A stretch of DNA of 64,000 nt, from contig JAGFZV010000001.1 of NCBI GenBank assembly GCA_017889545.1, positions 124,001 through 188,000 of the forward strand, in the 5' to 3' direction. Below, in pieces: positions 58,992-64,000 of this stretch (position 1 is its first letter; each line of letters starts with the position of its first letter). The notes under the pieces were generated by a model. It made no database searches and was not told where the DNA came from. It saw only the letters and a list, made by a program, of their open reading frames with translations. Source of the stretch: Bacillota bacterium. GTDB lineage: Bacteria; Bacillota; Negativicutes; CTSoil-072. The position numbers and the translations under genes are program-made.

Positions 58992-59750
58992 TTACGCCTG
59001 CTCTGCAAATAATTGCCGCACTAATTCCAAATCACTCGGTTTATCTACGTCCAAGCCTAATTCCGGAAAAGCGGACTCGACAACCATTCCGTTAATTTTA
59101 AGCAATTCCGACACGCGGTTCTCCACTTCCTGCAATGCAAGAGTGCCCAGCAAAAATTTAAACACAAATATCCAGCCCAGAACGTGCGCCAGCTTTAATG
59201 GATTTTTACGATTATTGATTATTCGCTTCGCCCAATAGAGACAGGATGTTACAATTGCTGGGTTTACCAGAAAAATATTTCCGCCTGTAAATGTTCCTTC
59301 CTGCAAGCGGACATAGGTACGCTTGTTGCCCGGATACTGCTGTTCATTTGCAGTCTTGCTGACGATAGGATAGTACATATCCGCACTTACCGGACTGCAT
59401 TTTGCAATGAAATCATCGATGGCCTGCGGCGACAGCAAAGGAATATCCGCTGTAACGACAAGCACATGCCGTTCATGGCCAAGGGCTTTCATGCCGCTGA
59501 CAATCGTGTCAATGATCGTACGTCCACTTTCAACGATCGTGGTGCAGTCCGGGAAGTCACATGTTTCCAAGAGGCCGTTTGGACCGACGACAAATATCCG
59601 ATCCACATTCCGGCTGGCTGATAAAGCCTGGGCTACATACGTTACCATTGGCCGGCCGTTGATATCGATCAACGCCTCATACTGTTCGGAGGCAAACCGT
59701 CTGAGTGGTTTGCTGTTATGTCCGCCTGCCAGAATAATGGCATCAACCAT
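58992..59750 (-). CDS. NTP transferase (MobA/GlmU-like nucleotidyltransferase)
   Basis: 252 aa with an N-terminal nucleotidyltransferase motif DAIILAGGHNSKPLRRFASE and acid residues in VLVVTADIPLLSPQAIDDFI. The family transfers NMP to sugars or cofactors. Molybdenum cofactor guanylyltransferase identity cannot be concluded. It follows the GntR gene by 21 bases and a link with the ispE-purR region is typical of Negativicutes. Confidence 0.82.
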   Translation of the reverse strand: MVDAIILAGGHNSKPLRRFASEQYEALIDINGRPMVTYVAQALSASRNVDRIFVVGPNGLLETCDFPDCTTIVESGRTIIDTIVSGMKALGHERHVLVVTADIPLLSPQAIDDFIAKCSPVSADMYYPIVSKTANEQQYPGNKRTYVRLQEGTFTGGNIFLVNPAIVTSCLYWAKRIINNRKNPLKLAHVLGWIFVFKFLLGTLALQEVENRVSELLKINGMVVESAFPELGLDVDKPSDLELVRQLFAEQA

Positions 59751-59771
59751 TTATCGAGACTCCTCTCCACT

Positions 59772-60461
59772 TCAACTTTGTCTGCGTTCCTGCATGTCCA
59801 GCAGCAAAGTTTGCTCAGCATTTTCCATATGTTCACGAGCCAATCGCTGAGCCAGGGCGATATCCCGCTGTGCAATCGCTTCTACTAATTGACGGTGTTC
59901 TTCCACCGTGTTTTTGATACGACCCGGGTAGGCCATGGAAATGGAACGAAACCGGGTAAATTGTTCCCGTAGATTATTAATAATTCCCACAAGCCGGTCA
60001 TTACGGCTTGCACGATATAATATATCATGGTATCGGCTGTCCGCCGCCACGATTTTTTCGATATCATTTTGTTCAATGTACTCGCCAATTTCCACCAAAA
60101 CCCGTTCCAACTGCTCCAGCTCTTCTTCCGTAATTCGCTCAACCGCCAGTCCCGCCGCCAAAATATCCAAGGCCGTACGAATTTCGAAAACTTCATTTAC
60201 ATCTTTGATTGACAAATCGGCGACATACGTTCCCCGTCGCGGGATCATCACCACAAAGCCTTCTAATTCCAGCTTTCGTATCGCTTCACGAACTGGAGTC
60301 CGGCTAACCCCCAATTCTTCAGCCAACTGGATCTCCATCAGCCGTTCGCCCGGCTGCAAAGTGCCGGAAACAATCGCTTCCCGCAGCGTTTCACTGATCA
60401 CTTCGCGAAGTGGTTTGTAGCTATCCAGTTTAATCGGCAACAAACGTCGTTCCATGCTCAC
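59772..60461 (-). CDS. GntR family regulator, FadR-type
   Basis: 229 aa. The winged helix spans about residues 12-75 (PLREVISETLREAIVSGTLQ, ELGVSRTPVREAIRKLELEG), followed by an all-helical FCD domain that binds a small acid ligand, usually with a metal (Asp/His residues in VEHRQLVEAIAQRD). The frame opens at GTG 60461, with ATG 60455 as alternative; either overlaps the end of ispE by 26-32 bases, so translation is probably coupled. The target genes are unknown. Confidence 0.88.
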   Translation of the reverse strand: MSMERRLLPIKLDSYKPLREVISETLREAIVSGTLQPGERLMEIQLAEELGVSRTPVREAIRKLELEGFVVMIPRRGTYVADLSIKDVNEVFEIRTALDILAAGLAVERITEEELEQLERVLVEIGEYIEQNDIEKIVAADSRYHDILYRASRNDRLVGIINNLREQFTRFRSISMAYPGRIKNTVEEHRQLVEAIAQRDIALAQRLAREHMENAEQTLLLDMQERRQS

Positions 60462-61335
60462 CCACCACCCTTGTTACAGTATTTGTTATGATAATCTGCG
60501 CTTTTACCTGCTGTTCTAATTGTTCGGCGGCTCGCTTCGCCCGCGCCTGATCCGGCATGATCCCGAATACAGTAGGCCCGCTGCCGGACATCAACACGCC
60601 CAGCGCGCCATTTTCCTGCAAACAGCGCTTGATGGCGGCAATTTCCGGGTAAGCGGGTATCGTTACCGTTTCCAGAACATTGCCGAGTCCGGCCGCAACT
60701 CCGCTCAAATCTTGTTCCTGCAGACACCGAATCACCTTTTCGGTATCCGGATGTTGTATGCTTTCATTATTGCGATAATTTCCATACACCCATGCTGTCG
60801 ACACATCCACCGGCGGTTTAGCCAATACCAGCCAGCATGGCGGCAGTTCCGGCAAGCCGGAAAGGAGTTCCCCCCGTCCAACAGCTAACATCGTACCGCC
60901 CTGCAAACAAAACGGGACATCAGATCCTAATTCAGCCCCAAGGGTCTGCAGCGCTTGCATCGTCAATTTCAGATCCCATAACCGGTTCAATCCGCGTAAA
61001 ACAGCAGCGGCATCGCTGCTTCCTCCTGCCAACCCAGCCGCTAACGGGATTTTCTTGATCAAATGAATACGTGCGCCGCGATGGATTGCAAAGCGTTCGC
61101 GCAGCAATACGGCCGCCCGATAGGCCAGGTTGGACTGATCACACGCCAGAGCGGGTAAATCCGTACTGACCGTGATGTCGCTTGCCTGTTCGCTGATTTC
61201 TACCGTATCCGCCAAACCGATGCTTTGCATAATCATCTTTACTTCATGGTACCCATCATCTCTCCGGTGCAAAACATCCAGCGTCAGATTAATCTTGGCA
61301 TGCGCCATCAGTGAGATCGTTTGGCGGTCTTTCAT
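60430..61335 (-). CDS. ispE: 4-diphosphocytidyl-2-C-methyl-D-erythritol kinase
   Basis: Step of the MEP isoprenoid pathway, 301 aa. GHMP kinase motifs: HAKINLTLDVLHRRDDGYHE, PLAAGLAGGSSDAAAVL and VLMSGSGPTVFGI. It overlaps cheW by 4 bases and the GntR gene by about 30. ispE-purR proximity is conserved in Firmicutes. Confidence 0.96.
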   Translation of the reverse strand: MKDRQTISLMAHAKINLTLDVLHRRDDGYHEVKMIMQSIGLADTVEISEQASDITVSTDLPALACDQSNLAYRAAVLLRERFAIHRGARIHLIKKIPLAAGLAGGSSDAAAVLRGLNRLWDLKLTMQALQTLGAELGSDVPFCLQGGTMLAVGRGELLSGLPELPPCWLVLAKPPVDVSTAWVYGNYRNNESIQHPDTEKVIRCLQEQDLSGVAAGLGNVLETVTIPAYPEIAAIKRCLQENGALGVLMSGSGPTVFGIMPDQARAKRAAEQLEQQVKAQIIITNTVTRVVGEHGTTFVAD

Positions 61336-61814
61336 TGGCGTTTCATTTCCTGCAGCAGGATTTCTTCTTGCGTATTTAAAATTTTATCCATATCCAACAA
61401 AATCAGCAGCCGGTCGTCCATCTTCCCTACACCGTGAATATATTGCGTGTCAAGTACAAAGACCGGCGGCGGCGGCTCCACCGCAGATGCGGGCAATTTG
61501 ATTACTTCATTGACTGCATCGACGATAATCCCGACAACTTGGTCTTTCACCGCGACAATGATAATCCGGGTATCGTCGCTATTTTCTATGACCGGCAATT
61601 GAAAGCGTTTGCGAAGATCAAAAACCGGTATGATTTTACCGCGCAGATTCGTTACGCCCTCCATAAAAGACGGCGTCTGCGGCAATTTCGTAATTGGCGA
61701 CAGCCGGTTAATCTCATGAACTTTGGCAATTGGCAATCCATATTCTTCATTTGCCAAACGAAAGATGACCAACTGTAATTCTTCATTTGTCTTCACGTGT
61801 TGCAAATTTTCCAT
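61332..61814 (-). CDS. cheW: CheW chemotaxis coupling protein
   Basis: 160 aa from ATG 61814 (GGAGG seven bases upstream; frame to 61880). It has the CheW motifs VIFRLANEEYGLPIAKVHEI, GVTNLRGKIIPVFDLRKRF and VGIIVDAVNEVIKLP. CheW links receptors to CheA. No other chemotaxis genes are near; its stop overlaps the ispE start by 4 bases. Confidence 0.93.
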   Translation of the reverse strand: MENLQHVKTNEELQLVIFRLANEEYGLPIAKVHEINRLSPITKLPQTPSFMEGVTNLRGKIIPVFDLRKRFQLPVIENSDDTRIIIVAVKDQVVGIIVDAVNEVIKLPASAVEPPPPVFVLDTQYIHGVGKMDDRLLILLDMDKILNTQEEILLQEMKRQ

Positions 61815-61946
61815 AACGAACCTCCGCGTTCCATAATGCGCAAAATGACCCCTCAGTTGATCTGCCATACAATACTCCAAATTATATTCTACGCCACAAC
61901 CGGGTTTTTCTGCAATAGGCAGAATGAATTAATTCCTGCAATCGTC

Positions 61947-62786
61947 TTACAACGGCTTACGAAACGGTTCCCGCTCCCGTTCATACGGCAGGGGAATATA
62001 CTCTACCGAGGGACGGCGCTGCGCGGGCTGAGGATAGAGGTCCATCAGTTCATAGATTGTTTCCGGCAGGGCGGTGCTGATCGGCAGCTCCATGGCCCGC
62101 AGCTTGTCGCAGGTGATCGGGTAGTCGTGCGTCCATTTCCCTTCCGAAAATGTACGCGCCAATTCTCTGGCTTTTTCGGGCGACATTTTGTCAGCTAAGA
62201 CTTCTGCCAGGAAATCTTCCACTTGACGAATTGCTTTCTCTGCCATATCGGCCATAATCAGTGTGGCGTCATCCACCTCATCAATGCTTTTGCGGCTGAC
62301 CGCCTTTAAAATCGAAGCCGCCGGATATTGTCCAAGCTGAGGATCCACAGGCCCCAGCACTGCATTGCAGTCCATAATGATCTCGTCGGCCGCCAGAGCA
62401 ACCATCGTTCCGCCGCTCATTGCATAGTGAGGGACCATCACGGTCACTTTGGCCGGATGCCGCATCAGCGCATGGGCAATTTGTTCCGATGCCAATACCA
62501 GTCCGCCAGGAGTGTGCAAAACTAGATCAATCGGCATGTCATCCGGAGTCATGCGGATCGCACGCAAGACTTTTTCCGAATCCTCAATCGTGATATAACG
62601 ACTAATGGGCAACCCAAGAATACTAAGCGCTTCCTGGCGATGAATCATCGTAATCATCCGGGAATTTCTGCTTTGTTCAATGCTCTGAAGCAAACGGAGC
62701 CGGGAGCGTTCTATGCCTTGCTGACGCAGCAGCGGCCATACGCTGAACATGATAAAAAGCATCCATAATATTGCCGTATAATCCAC
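61947..62786 (-). CDS. SDH-family Clp-fold serine protease, membrane-anchored
   Basis: 279 aa from GTG 62786, chosen because GGGAGG lies eight bases upstream; the longer frame (to 62804) would place that ribosome site inside the gene. Residues about 4-22 form a membrane anchor. The Clp-like fold has LVLHTPGGLVLASEQIAHAL and VPHYAMSGGTMVALAADEII, the Ser nucleophile in MSGGT, and GPVDPQLGQYPAASIL. Family members (serine dehydrogenase proteinase type) are membrane-bound peptidases; the target is unknown. Confidence 0.84.
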   Translation of the reverse strand: MDYTAILWMLFIMFSVWPLLRQQGIERSRLRLLQSIEQSRNSRMITMIHRQEALSILGLPISRYITIEDSEKVLRAIRMTPDDMPIDLVLHTPGGLVLASEQIAHALMRHPAKVTVMVPHYAMSGGTMVALAADEIIMDCNAVLGPVDPQLGQYPAASILKAVSRKSIDEVDDATLIMADMAEKAIRQVEDFLAEVLADKMSPEKARELARTFSEGKWTHDYPITCDKLRAMELPISTALPETIYELMDLYPQPAQRRPSVEYIPLPYEREREPFRKPL

Positions 62787-62850
62787 AACGATCGCCTCCC
62801 TCATCTACTATATTTCCCTAAATTCCTCATCGATGGAAAAAAACCTTTTT

Positions 62851-62890
62851 ATACAAAAATCTCCCGTTCGCAAACGGGAGATTTTTGTAT
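62851..62890. terminator. Bidirectional terminator between tctB and the protease gene
   Basis: ATACAAAAATCTCCCGTT pairs with AACGGGAGATTTTTGTAT around four bases, with T-runs on both strands. It ends the tct operon. Confidence 0.85.
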
Positions 62891-62917
62891 ATTTTTTGTT
62901 ACCATTTCATCCACTGA

Positions 62918-63364
62918 TCAGAATAAAAGTCCTTCTGGCGTGGGGACTTGCAGAAACAGGCTGAAGGTAGCATAAATCGCGACTGTCATTACTACTCCGA
63001 ACAGAGCCGACATGCCAAATGACCGCAGCGTATAGCCATGATCGTTAAAAAACCATGACACCGCAATCAAAAAGATGCTCGTCGAAACATAAAATCCTAT
63101 TAAATCCATTCCGATCAAATACACTGCCGTTGCTCCAATCATGACCCAAGCCCGGCTGTATGTCAAATGCTCGTCGTCCGTTTTTCCACCTGCACCGGTA
63201 AAACTTCTGCCAAGAAGGTATAAGCCCATAATCAGCAAAAAGGCTTCCAAAACCATCGGAAACAAGACACTCTCCGCTGCAAGTTGCCGACCTTGCCAAT
63301 AGAAAACGATGGCCGGAACGATCGCAAAAAGGCCTGCCAACCGGTCACTCATCCGTTTATCCAT
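62918..63364 (-). CDS. tctB: Tripartite tricarboxylate transporter small membrane subunit TctB
   Basis: 148 aa from ATG 63364, which has GGAGG eight bases upstream and overlaps the tctA stop; the frame runs on to 63409. Four membrane helices with AGLFAIVPAIVFYWQGRQLA and YLIGMDLIGFYVSTSIFLIA are typical of TctB. With TctA it takes up carboxylates using a periplasmic binding protein that is not in this window. Confidence 0.85.
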   Translation of the reverse strand: MDKRMSDRLAGLFAIVPAIVFYWQGRQLAAESVLFPMVLEAFLLIMGLYLLGRSFTGAGGKTDDEHLTYSRAWVMIGATAVYLIGMDLIGFYVSTSIFLIAVSWFFNDHGYTLRSFGMSALFGVVMTVAIYATFSLFLQVPTPEGLLF

Positions 63365-64000
63365 TCTGACCGCCTCCTTGCGCATTGGATTTGAGCCGCC
63401 ATTTTGCAATCAGCGCAGGGGCAGAGACCGAAAACACAGTGAAAATAATCAGCACAAGGGAAATTGGGTGCGTAAAGAATACGCTGAAGACAGATCCTTC
63501 CGCGCCGGCAATCGACATCGATTTGCTCAAATTCTCCTCAATAATCGGTCCAAGAATAATCCCTAACGCCATTGTACCGGTGTCTAACCCAATCCGACCG
63601 CCAAAGTGGCCGATTAAGCCAAAGATCACCATGATCGCCACATCCAGCATGCTGTTGCGAATTGCATACGAACCGATGACCGACAACGCAACAATCCCAA
63701 CACCGATATAGGCCGCCGGTACGTTCAACACGCGCGCCGTGCCTTTGATCAGGAATAAACCAATAAAAAACATCAGCACATTGACAACCAGCAGCGATAC
63801 AATAAACGTATATGCTAAATTGCCGCTGGATTCAAAGATTTTGAAACCGGGTTGAATGCCGTGCGCCAGCAAACCGCCCATGATGACCGCCGCTACGGCG
63901 CTCCCCGGAATGCCCAAGGTCAGCATGGGCGCCAGCGCTCCGCCAATAACGGCATTGTTCGCGCTCTCACTGGCGGCAACGCCTTCGATGACGCCGGTGC
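63357..64000 (-). CDS. tctA: Tripartite tricarboxylate transporter large subunit TctA (partial, N-terminus beyond window)
   Basis: 214 codons of a large membrane protein, open to the end of the window. GVIEGVAASESANNAVIGGA, followed by LAPMLTLGIPGSAVAAVIMG, is the signature of TctA, and several membrane helices follow. The first part of the gene and probably the binding protein gene are beyond 64000. The stop overlaps the tctB start. Confidence 0.92.
   Translation of the reverse strand, partial: TGVIEGVAASESANNAVIGGALAPMLTLGIPGSAVAAVIMGGLLAHGIQPGFKIFESSGNLAYTFIVSLLVVNVLMFFIGLFLIKGTARVLNVPAAYIGVGIVALSVIGSYAIRNSMLDVAIMVIFGLIGHFGGRIGLDTGTMALGIILGPIIEENLSKSMSIAGAEGSVFSVFFTHPISLVLIIFTVFSVSAPALIAKWRLKSNAQGGGQNG

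Overview
The window looks like a chromosome segment of a motile, anaerobic, diderm Firmicute (class Negativicutes, Sporomusaceae/Selenomonadales-like). Firmicute signs are strong AGGAGG ribosome binding sites, frequent TTG/GTG starts and Bacillus-like gene order (prfA-prmC-ywlC-ywlE-rpiB-ywlG-glyA-upp-atp; ispE-purR-glmU-prs; mbl-flgF-flgG). Outer-membrane signs are a TolC-family protein, an MlaEFD lipid-transport set whose MlaD ends in a predicted beta-barrel, and the flagellar P-ring and L-ring genes flgI and flgH. The genus cannot be fixed from the sequence alone. Nearly every gene is on the minus strand, so transcription runs from high to low coordinates; the one clear plus-strand gene is a Crp/Fnr regulator at 48.2 kb.

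Layout in coordinate order. 1-8.1 kb: envelope genes (partial tolC with its own promoter and a palindromic operator, mlaD, mlaF, mlaE, an S55 peptidase-like protein, an exported barrel-sandwich protein, an AMIN/phosphodiester-glycosidase protein). 8.1-13.2 kb: flagellar rod and ring genes flgJ, flgI, flgH, flgA, flgG, flgF. 13.3-15.9 kb: mreB/mbl and murA. 16.0-23.2 kb: a complete F-type ATP synthase operon with atpI and atpZ. 23.4-25.7 kb: wecB and a wecA/tagO-type gene. 25.8-28.8 kb: an M-box Mg2+ riboswitch controlling a possible 30-codon leader ORF, a soluble MgtE-like CBS protein and an NRAMP-related, probably Mg2+, transporter. 28.8-42.5 kb: housekeeping genes (dCMP deaminase, hydroxyacid dehydrogenase, nitroreductase, upp, glyA, ywlG, rpiB, ywlE, tsaC, prmC, prfA, DUF1385, rpmE, radical SAM, pth, polysaccharide deacetylase, GNAT).

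42.6-55.5 kb is an accessory island lying between pth and prs, which are close neighbours in many Firmicutes. It holds two modules. Module A (42.6-48.9 kb) has an MFS transporter, an alkaline-phosphatase-superfamily hydrolase, an unusual thioredoxin reductase fused to a thioredoxin fold without CxxC, and a separate thioredoxin, with a divergent Crp/Fnr regulator. Module B (49.0-55.5 kb) has an AprA-like flavoprotein, a 2[4Fe-4S] ferredoxin, an MFS transporter and a leucine-dehydrogenase-type enzyme behind a near-consensus sigma-54 promoter, next to a PrpR-type sigma-54 activator gene. Module B is the best candidate for an undescribed catabolic or redox system; its substrate cannot be read from the sequence.

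55.5-64 kb: prs, glmU, purR, a nucleotidyltransferase, a FadR-type GntR regulator, ispE, an orphan cheW, an SDH-family Clp-fold protease, then tctB and a partial tctA of a tripartite tricarboxylate transporter. Several sporulation genes (spoIID/spoIIQ/spoIIID, spoIIR, spoVG) are missing from the places they occupy in Bacillus, which suggests a lineage that does not sporulate or has rearranged these loci. No tRNA, rRNA, CRISPR array or intact transposase was seen.
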